Shown in pieces: positions 8,833 to 18,867 of a stretch of DNA of 51,864 bases. Position 1 is the first letter of the stretch. Each line of letters begins with the position of its first letter. Under the pieces are notes generated by a model, which was given only the letters and a program-made list of their open reading frames with translations, ran no database searches and was not told the DNA's origin. The position numbers and the translations under genes were made by a program. The DNA lies in contig JAIEMK010000035.1 of assembly GCA_019752295.1 (NCBI GenBank), forward strand, positions 1 to 51,864, given 5' to 3'. This stretch comes from Chitinophagaceae bacterium (GTDB lineage: Bacteria; Bacteroidota; Bacteroidia; Chitinophagales; Chitinophagaceae).

Positions 8833-11800
8833 TTATATTATGATTGAATTACTGGATTGGGTTTGATCAGCTGTAAACTCACCTCTTGACCATAAAACAT
8901 TTTCTATTGTAGCAGCCAATGATTCAATAGTTATTTCGTCAAAGAAAATAGCTAGATCAAGTTTTACATTGAATTGTTCATGTACCCTAAGCGTTACCTT
9001 AATTGCTTTCAGACTGTGTCCTCCAAGGTTGAAAAAATTATCAGTTATCCCAATTTTTTCAGGCGCCATCTCAAGGCATTCACTCCATATTTTGACTAAT
9101 ATTTTCTCAATATCACTGATCGCCTTAATAGGTTGCGGTTCCGTTTTTTCAACAGGAACAGGCAATGATTTTATATCCAGCTTGCCATTTTTAGTAAGTG
9201 GAAAATCTTCCATCTGGATAAAATCACCCGGGAGCATATATGAAGGCAATAATTTACTAAGCTCTAGCCGGACATCAGCAATATCAATGACTCCGGTTCC
9301 GGTTATGTAAGCAATCAGTTGTGTTTCATTTTCTTTACTTTGTTTTGCCACAACTACTGCTGCATCTATACCAGGCTGCTTTCTTAACGCACTTTCTATT
9401 TCTCCCAGTTCAATGCGGTAACCTCGTATTTTAACCTGCATATCACGTCGCCCTACAAATTCAATTCGGCCGTCGGATAGCCATCTACCCAGATCTCCGG
9501 TTCTGTACATTCGTTTTCCCATGTGAAACGGATCTTCTATAAATTTTCCCGCAGTTAATCCGGGGCGGTTCAGGTATCCCCGTGCAATACCTTTACCGCT
9601 GATGCATATTTCTCCAACCAGTCCTTTTGGTACGAGCTGTTGGTAGCCGTTTAATATATAAACATAGTTCTCGCCAAATGGTCTTCCCAGTGCGATGGTC
9701 CTTTCGACCGGCGGAAGATTCACAGAATCAATAAGTTTTCCGATAGTCGTTTCTGTCGGTCCATAATGATTATATATTCTTACACTATCCTGATAAGGTT
9801 CCAGCAATTTAAGTACTTCAGCAGTCAATCTTTCGCCACCAAATATCAATGCTTTGGCGGGTACTGCTTTTAATAACTGTGTCTGCAAAGCTTTCCAGTG
9901 TGATGGAACAATTTTAATACAGTCAAGATTATGTATTGTATTTTTTCCTACACTTGTTATACCAGTCATCGGAAATATAATGATCATCCCACCTATCAAT
10001 AAAGAGGTATAAATAATCGTATTCCCTAAATCTGCTGCAATTGTTGAAAAATGTCCGAATCTTTTACATTCCTTAATATTCGTTGCCGCTAAAATGCCAT
10101 AATGATAATCAACCAACGCCTGATGTTCGATCATAACACCTTTGGGCTGGCCTGTTGAACCGGATGTGTAGATAACATAAGCCAGATCGGAATCTCGGAT
10201 TGTTATATCAATGTTTTCTTTGCTCCTGCTGCTTAGCTCGTGGAAGATCTCTGCCAGGAAGTTTTCATCCACCAATACCTTGCAATTACTATCTGTGAGT
10301 AAATATTCTACGCGTTCCTGCGGGTATTCCGAATCAATGGGCACATAAGCTCCACCTGATTTTAGTACGCCTAGTATTGCTACAATCATTTTTTCGCTTC
10401 TTTCCAATTTAATACCAACTAGGTCGTCAGGTTTGATCTGGAATTTATCGAACAGGTATCGAGCAAGCTGATTCGCTTTTGCATTTACCTCCTCATAGGT
10501 AAGTTCAATATCTTCAAATATTACTGCCGGTTCAAATGGTGTTTTTAAAACCTGTTCTTCAAATAGCTGAACAATCGTTTTTCCGGAACTTATGCAAACT
10601 GGCTCCGGGTTAAATGTATTCAGCAATTCATGGCGTTCCTGTTTACTAAGTATATGCAGCAGCCCGATGCTTTTTCCTGGAACTTCCACTATTGCGCAAA
10701 GCAGTTGTTCGAGATGGGTCATAAGCCTGGTGATACGCTCTGCTGTAAAAATATCAGTGTTGTATGCTACTTCAGCCAAAATGCCCTCATCGGTTTCGAG
10801 AAAACTAAATGACAAATCATATCTACAGATTCCATCCAGTTCGCCATCATATTCACTTACCTTAAATTTATTATGGTGATATTGTTCCTTACCGATGTTG
10901 ACATGTGTATTATGTAAAACCACCCATACATCAAATAGCGGATTATGGCTCATATCCCTTTTCATATCAAGGGCGTCAACCAGTTTTTCAAAAGGATAAT
11001 TCTGGTATTTATATGCACTCAGCGTGGCGTCTTTAATTGCTGTGATCAATTCTTGAAAACTATCGGAACCTTTGAACTTGGTTCTAAGTGCCAATGTGTT
11101 TACATAAAAGCCTATCTGGTCCTCCAGTTCAAAATGTTCCCGCCCTGCAATCGGGCTTCCAATTATAATATCTTCCTGCCCGGTATACCGGTATAACAAT
11201 ACATTTACCAATGCAATTAGTCCCATAAATAAAGTGGCACCTTCAGACTGAGCGATATTTTTAATCGCTGCACTGTGTTGCACGTCTAACATTTTTTTAA
11301 AAGATTTTCCCTTGTATGTTTTTACCAATGGGCGTACAAAATCTGATGGAAGTTCCAATATGGGCAGTTCGCCCGCAAATTGTTGGAGCCAATACTCCTG
11401 ATGCTCTTTCAGTGAGTTTTTGGTTTCCCGCTCCTGCCATACAGCATAATCTTTATACTGAATACGAAGTGGTGGTAACAACGAATCAGAACTATCGCTA
11501 ATGATTGCATTATAATAGAACATCACTTCCCTGATCAGTATCCCCATTGACCAGCCATCACTGATAATATGATGCATTGTGAAAGAGAAGATCCATTTAT
11601 CATCTTCCAATTGGTAAATATTGGCACGCAGTAAAATATCCGCAGACAGATCAAAGGGTTGTAAGCCATCTGCCTGTACCCATTCCTTTACATGGTTTTC
11701 TCTATCCTCCCTACTTCGTAGATCTGTTCTGTTAATTACAAATTCCAAATCGGATGCCGGGCGTATCCATTGGCGCACCTCTCCAATCTCGTTTTCACGA

Positions 11801-12204
11801 AAAATGGTTCGCAATATCTCATGACGTTCAATCAATGATCTGAAAGCCATTTCCATTGCTTTAATATTAACATCGCCAGTGAATATATATATCCCTGTCA
11901 TGTTATATGCAATATTGCTGTTCATAAACTGACTCAATATCCATAATCGGCGTTGAGCCAATGACAGGGCATAATCCGTTTGCTTGTCCAATACTTCTAT
12001 AGATCGGTCCGACCTGCGCATAGACTTCAGGAAATCAATGATAGCATTTTTAGCCAATTTGATTTCTTCCATATCTTTATCAGACAATTCTTTCAAATTC
12101 CCTTTTATTTTCAAAGTGCTGTTAGCATCATCAACGACGAATGTTATTCCTTTTTTTTGGCAATTAGAGATGATATATAAAATATTTTCCATACTCGTGA
12201 TCAT
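8833..12204 (-). CDS. NRPS, one module (docking-C-A-T), predicted Asp
   Basis: A 1123-residue single module. Residues 1-62 form a TubC_N-like docking domain, followed by C (about 73-510, intact MHHIISDGWS), A (about 530-1020) and T (about 1030-1098, LGGHSLKAI), then a tail ending NSIII. In the A domain the usual FDxS motif is replaced by AADLGNT. The ten specificity residues read DLTKIGHIGK, very close to the aspartate code DLTKVGHIGK. A3 (YTSGSTGQPKG), A8 (KIRGYRIELGEIE) and the A10 lysine (KNGKLDIK) are intact. There is no E or TE domain. A start four codons in, at 12192 (MENILYI), is equally plausible. It lies 81 bp after the two-module NRPS and 9 bp before the SyrP-like gene. Predicted third NRPS module of the line. 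Confidence 0.93.
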   Translation of the reverse strand: MITSMENILYIISNCQKKGITFVVDDANSTLKIKGNLKELSDKDMEEIKLAKNAIIDFLKSMRRSDRSIEVLDKQTDYALSLAQRRLWILSQFMNSNIAYNMTGIYIFTGDVNIKAMEMAFRSLIERHEILRTIFRENEIGEVRQWIRPASDLEFVINRTDLRSREDRENHVKEWVQADGLQPFDLSADILLRANIYQLEDDKWIFSFTMHHIISDGWSMGILIREVMFYYNAIISDSSDSLLPPLRIQYKDYAVWQERETKNSLKEHQEYWLQQFAGELPILELPSDFVRPLVKTYKGKSFKKMLDVQHSAAIKNIAQSEGATLFMGLIALVNVLLYRYTGQEDIIIGSPIAGREHFELEDQIGFYVNTLALRTKFKGSDSFQELITAIKDATLSAYKYQNYPFEKLVDALDMKRDMSHNPLFDVWVVLHNTHVNIGKEQYHHNKFKVSEYDGELDGICRYDLSFSFLETDEGILAEVAYNTDIFTAERITRLMTHLEQLLCAIVEVPGKSIGLLHILSKQERHELLNTFNPEPVCISSGKTIVQLFEEQVLKTPFEPAVIFEDIELTYEEVNAKANQLARYLFDKFQIKPDDLVGIKLERSEKMIVAILGVLKSGGAYVPIDSEYPQERVEYLLTDSNCKVLVDENFLAEIFHELSSRSKENIDITIRDSDLAYVIYTSGSTGQPKGVMIEHQALVDYHYGILAATNIKECKRFGHFSTIAADLGNTIIYTSLLIGGMIIIFPMTGITSVGKNTIHNLDCIKIVPSHWKALQTQLLKAVPAKALIFGGERLTAEVLKLLEPYQDSVRIYNHYGPTETTIGKLIDSVNLPPVERTIALGRPFGENYVYILNGYQQLVPKGLVGEICISGKGIARGYLNRPGLTAGKFIEDPFHMGKRMYRTGDLGRWLSDGRIEFVGRRDMQVKIRGYRIELGEIESALRKQPGIDAAVVVAKQSKENETQLIAYITGTGVIDIADVRLELSKLLPSYMLPGDFIQMEDFPLTKNGKLDIKSLPVPVEKTEPQPIKAISDIEKILVKIWSECLEMAPEKIGITDNFFNLGGHSLKAIKVTLRVHEQFNVKLDLAIFFDEITIESLAATIENVLWSRGEFTADQTQSSNSIII

Positions 12205-12285
12205 TATTAGCTTGGCAACTGGAGTTAAGTAAACGATATATCTTACCGTAAAGTTTGAATAGCTTTCATGGCAGGCTCGATAACA

Positions 12286-15200
12286 TTAGATTGTTATCTC
12301 TTCTTCATCCTCCCCGGTCAATAGCATTTGATTTTCCCTTTGCTGTATCAGGGTAATGCAATTTGACAAATGTTCTATTGTTGGATTCTGGAAAATGATT
12401 TTAAGATCAAGTTTAATTTCATAGATTTCTAAAATCTTCGAAATCACTCTTATTGCTTTCAGGCTATGTCCTCCCATATTAAAAAAATTATCTTTTATAC
12501 CGATATTCTTTTTTTCAAGGATGTCCTCCCAAATTGCAATAATATTTGCATCTGTACTATTTCGAGCCGGGATGATAGTCTCAGTTCTTTCAATCACCTC
12601 TTTTGGATCAGGCAAAAAAACACGATCAAGTTTACCATTACTATTAGTTGGGAAAAAAGCAACTTGCATAAAATAAGAAGGTATCATATAAGAGGGAACC
12701 TTCTTGCCCAATTCTTCACGGAGGTCATCTTGATGAAGATCCGAGTCAGAGATATAATAGGCTATTAATTCATTTTCACCGGAGGAACCTGTTCTTGACA
12801 ACACAATAGCATCTTTTACCAAATCGATTTTACTTAAAGCAATGTTTATTTCATTAAGTTCGATCCGGTGTCCACGAATTTTTACCTGATGATCTCTGCG
12901 ACCGATGTATTCAATTTCACCAGAAGGTAACATGCGTGCATAATCACCGGAACGATATAACCGCCTGCCTGAACACAAAGGGCTATCAATAAATTTTTCT
13001 CTTGTAAGCTCAGGGTTTTTCAAGTAGCCGCGGGCTAATCCCTCACCTCCTACACAAAGCTCTCCAATAATTCCGGCCGGAACCATTTGAAGATCTTTAT
13101 CAAGTACATAGCAGCTTAAAGTGGGTAATGGCAGTCCGATATTGCTTATGTTTTTTGAAATTTCTTCGTTGCCAATTTCTTTAAATGTTACATGCACCGT
13201 TGTTTCCGTAATGCCGTACATATTTATATTTCGGCAGGCGGAAATATGCCGTTTCCATTCTCTAATTATTTCCGGCATTAAAGGCTCGCCAGCGAAAATC
13301 AGGAATCTGACACTATCAGCAGGATTTGTCAGGAATCGGTGTTGGTTATTCTGGGTCAGGCTCCGAAATGCGGTGGGTGTTTGATTCAAAACAGTAATTT
13401 TCTCTCTTAAAAGAAAATCATAAAATACAATGCTGTCCTGAATAGTGTTTTTCGGAATAACATATAATGCTCCACCATATAAAAGTGACCCAAATATTTC
13501 CCATACAGAAACATCAAAGCTATAAGAGTGAAATAACACCCATTTGTCTGATGAATTGAAATCATAAGGCATATGATCATTAAAAAGAAGTCTGACAACA
13601 TTGCGATGTTCAATCATAACACCTTTGGGGTTCCCTGTTGTACCAGATGTATAAATAACATATGCAAGATTATGAGGGTTAACATGAAACGAATCAATTG
13701 TATTAATGCACTTCTCCCCGACTACATTTACAAAATTCAAATTTGGCCATCCCGCTCTAAGCTGATCACCCGGCTCTGTTTCGTACAAAATCAACCCGCT
13801 TTCCGTATCATCTATAATATAGTTCACCCGGCTTTCGGGGTAAGATGGATCAATCGGGACATATGCGGCCCCAGCTTTAAGCACTGCGAAAATCGCTATC
13901 AACATCCATTCCGTACGCTCAAAAAAAAGTAATACGAGGTTCTCAGGTTTTACATCGTATTTATCAATTAAAACTGATGAAAGCTGACTGCTACGTTTGT
14001 CAAGTTCATCATAAGAGAGCTTATGTGACCCCGCATAAATGGCTGTTTTATTACCAAATTTTTTAACCGCCGCCTGAAATAAACTTATTATGGTTGCAGA
14101 TGTATCATAACACATTGCATTTTGATCCGCATTTGCATTTATACTATTCCGTTCTTCCTCCTTCAGCAACGAAATGTCTTTTATTTTCATTACGGGATCA
14201 AGCACAACCTGATCTATGATACAAGACAGGTGATCTGCCATACGTGATATCGTGTCCTGACTAAATAAAGCTGTATTGTATTCGATCTCCAGCAACAGGC
14301 TTTTCTCAGTCTCAACAAAATAAAAGGTAAAATCATATTTAGCCTGTTCTCTTTTAATCCATAATCGATCGAACAGTAAGTTTGGGGTAACAGGAATTGT
14401 TGCAGCACTATTTAAGTTTTGGGAATTTTCAAGTACCAGCATCACATCAAAAAGAGGTGAACGTGAGATATCCCTGGGAATAGCCAAATTATTCAACAGG
14501 ATTTCAAATGGCAGGTCCTGGTGTTCCAGGACTTTCAAAAGAATGTCTTTCTGTTCTGTCAGGAAGGAAATGAAAGACATATCCGGGTCAATTCTCGTTC
14601 TGATTGGAAGTGTGTTTGCATACAAGCCAATCTGATCCTCTAATTGGTGATGACTTCTACCGGAAACTGGAATCCCCAAAACAATATCATTCTGATCAGA
14701 ATATTTCTTCAGTAAGATGTTAACAAGAGCCAATACAGTCATAAACAGGCTGGCTTTTGCTGTCGCAGTTAATTTCTTTATTCCACTGAATTGTACATCT
14801 TCTATTCTGCATACATTAACTGAGCCAGTATAAGTTTTCACTTCGGGCCTGTTAAAATCAGTTGGTAAATTCAAAACAGGTATTGTGTCGCTGAATTCGG
14901 ACATCCAGAATTCTAAGTTATCCTTTATTGCCGCTGCCGATAATTTATCCCTTTGCCATACTACAAAATCCTTATACTGTATTTTAAGCGCGGCCAGGTT
15001 TACTGGGGTTCTATCAACGAGTGCCCGGTAAAAATCAATAATATCTTTTGTTAACACATCAATAGACCAACCATCGCTGATCATATGATGCATATTAAAA
15101 GCAAGAATATTTTCTGTTCCATGGTGAAGAATAAAACAGGTAAGTATTGGACATTTCTTGAAATCGAATGCAATTTTCCATTTTTCGTTCAGGAATGCAG

Positions 15201-18200
15201 TCAACTGAGACGGGCTCAGTTCTTTTTCTGTCCGTATCTGTTCGATTGAAAAATGCAATTCTTCAATCGGCAGAATTCGTTGATAAGGTTCATCGTTTAT
15301 ATTAGCAAATACAGTTCTTAATATTTCATGTTTTTCAAAAACTAATGTAAAGGCCTGTGAAAGAATATTGACGTCTAAATCACCAGTGATTTTAAAAGCC
15401 ACCGGCATATGATAAGCTATAGAAGCCTCTTCAAAACCGGTCAATACCCAAAGTCTCTGCTGAGCAAATGAAATGGGATAATTTGTACACTTAATGCCGG
15501 TCTTTATTTCTTCGATCGTACCGGCAGGATTTTGTTCAATAAAAGCACATTGTTCAACAATTGTAGTATATCGAAATAAATCATTCAGCGAAACAGGAAT
15601 GCCCAACTGTGATTCAATAAGAAATCTAAGCCTTGTAGCGGATAGACTATTACCACCTATATCAAAAAAATTATCGTTGACTCCAAATTCTGTCTTAGGT
15701 AAAAGTTCACGCCATAAGGCATATAACTTATGCTGCATTGCGCCCATCGGCTTGGCAGCAACAGCTCTTTCAGTAAGATCTAAAACGGGATGCGGCAAGT
15801 TTTTAAAATCAACTTTTCCATTGGCAGTTAAAGGGATACTGAGCAGTTTAACCCAATAGACGGGCAACATATAAGCCGGCAGATGCAACAGGATATATTC
15901 CTTCAACATACTTCTTGACAATTCATCGTCACCTGTCCAGTAAGCAACCAATTCAATTTCATTGTCAATGTAAATCGCCCTCACTACTGACTGTTTAACC
16001 AGCGGGTGTGACTCGAGCTTATTTTTGATCTCCCCTGGCTCTATCCGGTGTCCGCGTATTTTTACCTGGTCATCTGTTCGGCCTATGAATTCTATGTTGC
16101 CGTCTGGCCGCCATTTTCCTGTATCTCCGGTTTTATACATAATACACCCTTTGACGAAAGGGTTTTGAAGAAACTTCTCAGAGGTAAGATTTGGTTTATT
16201 AATATACCCTTTTGCAGTAGACTGACCCGCTAAATATATTTCTCCTTCAACGCTTTCAGGTACAAAATTTAGATTATCATCCAGGATATACAGGTGTGTA
16301 TTTTCAATGGGCTTGCCAATGGGAACGGTTTCCAGGTCTGTGGTTGTAATACGGTAGACTGTACTGTATGTGGTATCCTCAGTTGGTCCGTATAGATTTC
16401 TTATCTCAATTTTATTAAAGTCTAATTCCAGAACAATATTTTTTGTTAATACCTCTCCTGCTATATTCAACGCAACAACATTTGACCAATTCATTTTATT
16501 GAAAAGCAGGTTTCTGACTACAGAAGGCACAGTATTGATAAATATATTTTTATCCTCCTGAACATAGTCAGGCAGATTAACAGCGGAATTAACAATGCGG
16601 ATCGCTTTGCCTAGAATAAGTGGAACAAAAAACTCAAATATTGATAAATCAAAACTATATGAGCTGCCTGCATATAAAATTTCAAAAGGAGTTTCGATAA
16701 ATTCCTTTGCTGCCCAATTGAGAAAAGCAATAGTATTCCGGTGACAGATTTCAACCCCTTTGGGTTGACCTGTTGATCCCGAGGTGTATATTATATAGGC
16801 AACATATTCTCTTAAATCGTCATTGCTCGGTATAAAGGCACGCTTGGCTCCTGTCTGATACAAATCCTCTGTGTATATAATTTTACCACTGAATCCCTTG
16901 GGAACCGCTTTTTCACGATCCCTGTCAACTATCAGGTATTTCAAACCGGCATCGGCTACTATATACATAATCCTTTCTAACGGGTAATTAATATCGATCG
17001 GAACATAAGCAGCACCGCTATGCAATATGCCAAGTATAGTACTTATCGTTCGTTCAGACCTTTCTGTAAGGAGACCGACAAGTGCATGTTTTTCCGGAAC
17101 CTGTTTTGTCAGGCATTCAGCAACACCAGTTAGAGAATCGAGTAATTCTGAATAAGTAAGGGTTTTGTCTTCATACTTTATTGCTGTTTTACCTGGAAAT
17201 TTTACAAAGGATGATATTAAAAGCTGCAGAATATTAAATTCTTCAATATCACCAATAGGTGAATTGAAACTGTGCAGCAGTATTTTCTTTTCGTTTTCGC
17301 TTACTAAATTTATCTTTGCTAACCTTATTCCGGGATCATTCAATACCTGGGTGATAATTCCGTTAAACGCTGTATGAAATTTTTGAATAGTTTTCTCAGT
17401 AAATAATGTTGTAGCATATTCTATTTCAATATAAAAGTTACCAGTCAGATCAAAATCGAAATTAAATGTCAAATCCAATTTAGACGCCCTTGCTTCCCTG
17501 CCTGGTATCTTCCCGATATTCAGATAGGTATCAAGCAGATCCATTTCAAATCCATGCTGTTTACGCAAATCTGTAACGTGCGGATACCTATTGGTATTTT
17601 GAAGTACCAGCATAACATCAAACATTGGGCTCCTTCCGGGCTGTCTCTTAACTGCAAGTTTATCTATAATTCGATCTAACGGATATTCCTGGAACTCAAA
17701 AGCATTGGAAGTTGATTCCGAAACTTTGTAAAGAAAATCGAGGAAATTGTAATCCTGGTCTATTTTGATTCCCAGTGGTAAAGTATTTGTATACAGACCT
17801 ATCTGGCCCTCCAGTTCCTGGAGAATCCTTCCTGAAACAGGGATCCCTATTACAAAATAATCCTGCCTGGAGAATTTAGCTAACAATGTAGTTATGACAG
17901 CTCGTAAAAAATTAAAGACAGTCAAATGGTTTTCTTTACAAAACGAATGAATCTGTATGAGAATATCCGGATCAATATTATTTTTCAAAACAGCTCCTTC
18001 AAATGAAACAACTGAGGGTCGCTTAAAATCGTAAGGAAGGGTTAACACCGGGATAGTTGATGGGAACTGGCTCTTCCAGAAATCCATTGCATCATTACTT
18101 CTTTCCGTATTCAACCGGTATTCGAGCCATGCTGCATAATCTTTATATTGTACCGTTAATGGACTTGTACTACCTGCATCCCGATTGCATAGTTTTTTGT

Positions 18201-18867
18201 AGTTAACCAGTACTTCTTTTAGCAAGACTTCCACTGACCATCCATCGCTTATTATATGGTGCATAGTAAGAAGCATGGCATATTCATTATGCGACAGTTG
18301 GATAAGCTTTACAATAAAAAGCGGCCCTTTTGCCATGTCAAATCTGAAACGGTACGACTTGTCTATTTCAGACAACAGGAATTCTTCTTTGCCTGGTGAT
18401 CCGGAGACATCGCAAAAAGATACGTTTAGTGAAATATTTTCAAGAATCTCCTGGTTAAGGATCCCATCAATTTCTTTAAATACTGTACGGAGACTTTCGT
18501 GTCTTATTACAGATAACCGGAAAGCCTCTTCCAGTTCCGTATGTTTGACTATGCCTTTCAAATAAAAGTTGGCAGTAATATTATAAACATATTCGGCCCC
18601 ATCAAAATGGTATAATATCCCCATTCGTCTTTGGGCATTTGAGCAGGGATAATATTTTTGTTTTTCAACTTGCGCTATAGATTCAAAATCTAATTGCTTA
18701 TATGTTTCCTTTAGATATTCTATCAGCGCCTCTTTCTCTTCCTTTACAATAGCGATAATCTCTTCAGGTAACTCTTCGGTTTTTCCTACAAGCACAATCT
18801 GGTTTCCGGTTAATTTCGGAATAACATTATTGATTCTTAATTCAGAAAGTATTTCAGGAACAGTCAT
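12286..18867 (-). CDS. NRPS, two modules (docking-C-A-T-C-A-T), predicted Ala and Thr
   Basis: A 2193-residue protein. It has a TubC_N-like docking domain (1-55), C1 (about 70-510, MHHIISDGWS), A1 (about 540-1040), T1 (about 1065-1135, IGGNSLSAT), C2 (about 1145-1585, MHHMISDGWS), A2 (about 1600-2095), T2 (about 2105-2180, MGGHSLKAI) and a tail DEEEITI. The A1 residues read DLFNNALTYK, which I recall as an alanine code from cyanobacterial NRPSs. A2 reads DVWNIAMVHK, close to the threonine code DFWNIGMVHK. Both A domains keep the A10 lysine. Its ATG overlaps the TGA of the FAAL gene by 4 bp, so the two are translationally coupled. C1 is therefore the likely starter condensation domain joining the fatty acyl group to residue 1. 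No epimerization domain is present. Specificity calls are by hand alignment. Confidence 0.94.
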   Translation of the reverse strand: MTVPEILSELRINNVIPKLTGNQIVLVGKTEELPEEIIAIVKEEKEALIEYLKETYKQLDFESIAQVEKQKYYPCSNAQRRMGILYHFDGAEYVYNITANFYLKGIVKHTELEEAFRLSVIRHESLRTVFKEIDGILNQEILENISLNVSFCDVSGSPGKEEFLLSEIDKSYRFRFDMAKGPLFIVKLIQLSHNEYAMLLTMHHIISDGWSVEVLLKEVLVNYKKLCNRDAGSTSPLTVQYKDYAAWLEYRLNTERSNDAMDFWKSQFPSTIPVLTLPYDFKRPSVVSFEGAVLKNNIDPDILIQIHSFCKENHLTVFNFLRAVITTLLAKFSRQDYFVIGIPVSGRILQELEGQIGLYTNTLPLGIKIDQDYNFLDFLYKVSESTSNAFEFQEYPLDRIIDKLAVKRQPGRSPMFDVMLVLQNTNRYPHVTDLRKQHGFEMDLLDTYLNIGKIPGREARASKLDLTFNFDFDLTGNFYIEIEYATTLFTEKTIQKFHTAFNGIITQVLNDPGIRLAKINLVSENEKKILLHSFNSPIGDIEEFNILQLLISSFVKFPGKTAIKYEDKTLTYSELLDSLTGVAECLTKQVPEKHALVGLLTERSERTISTILGILHSGAAYVPIDINYPLERIMYIVADAGLKYLIVDRDREKAVPKGFSGKIIYTEDLYQTGAKRAFIPSNDDLREYVAYIIYTSGSTGQPKGVEICHRNTIAFLNWAAKEFIETPFEILYAGSSYSFDLSIFEFFVPLILGKAIRIVNSAVNLPDYVQEDKNIFINTVPSVVRNLLFNKMNWSNVVALNIAGEVLTKNIVLELDFNKIEIRNLYGPTEDTTYSTVYRITTTDLETVPIGKPIENTHLYILDDNLNFVPESVEGEIYLAGQSTAKGYINKPNLTSEKFLQNPFVKGCIMYKTGDTGKWRPDGNIEFIGRTDDQVKIRGHRIEPGEIKNKLESHPLVKQSVVRAIYIDNEIELVAYWTGDDELSRSMLKEYILLHLPAYMLPVYWVKLLSIPLTANGKVDFKNLPHPVLDLTERAVAAKPMGAMQHKLYALWRELLPKTEFGVNDNFFDIGGNSLSATRLRFLIESQLGIPVSLNDLFRYTTIVEQCAFIEQNPAGTIEEIKTGIKCTNYPISFAQQRLWVLTGFEEASIAYHMPVAFKITGDLDVNILSQAFTLVFEKHEILRTVFANINDEPYQRILPIEELHFSIEQIRTEKELSPSQLTAFLNEKWKIAFDFKKCPILTCFILHHGTENILAFNMHHMISDGWSIDVLTKDIIDFYRALVDRTPVNLAALKIQYKDFVVWQRDKLSAAAIKDNLEFWMSEFSDTIPVLNLPTDFNRPEVKTYTGSVNVCRIEDVQFSGIKKLTATAKASLFMTVLALVNILLKKYSDQNDIVLGIPVSGRSHHQLEDQIGLYANTLPIRTRIDPDMSFISFLTEQKDILLKVLEHQDLPFEILLNNLAIPRDISRSPLFDVMLVLENSQNLNSAATIPVTPNLLFDRLWIKREQAKYDFTFYFVETEKSLLLEIEYNTALFSQDTISRMADHLSCIIDQVVLDPVMKIKDISLLKEEERNSINANADQNAMCYDTSATIISLFQAAVKKFGNKTAIYAGSHKLSYDELDKRSSQLSSVLIDKYDVKPENLVLLFFERTEWMLIAIFAVLKAGAAYVPIDPSYPESRVNYIIDDTESGLILYETEPGDQLRAGWPNLNFVNVVGEKCINTIDSFHVNPHNLAYVIYTSGTTGNPKGVMIEHRNVVRLLFNDHMPYDFNSSDKWVLFHSYSFDVSVWEIFGSLLYGGALYVIPKNTIQDSIVFYDFLLREKITVLNQTPTAFRSLTQNNQHRFLTNPADSVRFLIFAGEPLMPEIIREWKRHISACRNINMYGITETTVHVTFKEIGNEEISKNISNIGLPLPTLSCYVLDKDLQMVPAGIIGELCVGGEGLARGYLKNPELTREKFIDSPLCSGRRLYRSGDYARMLPSGEIEYIGRRDHQVKIRGHRIELNEINIALSKIDLVKDAIVLSRTGSSGENELIAYYISDSDLHQDDLREELGKKVPSYMIPSYFMQVAFFPTNSNGKLDRVFLPDPKEVIERTETIIPARNSTDANIIAIWEDILEKKNIGIKDNFFNMGGHSLKAIRVISKILEIYEIKLDLKIIFQNPTIEHLSNCITLIQQRENQMLLTGEDEEEITI

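Noticed and set aside
13573..13932. Plus-strand ORFs of 60-150 codons inside the NRPS, PKS and other large genes
   Set aside because: They lie antisense to strongly conserved domains and show no independent features; treated as shadows.
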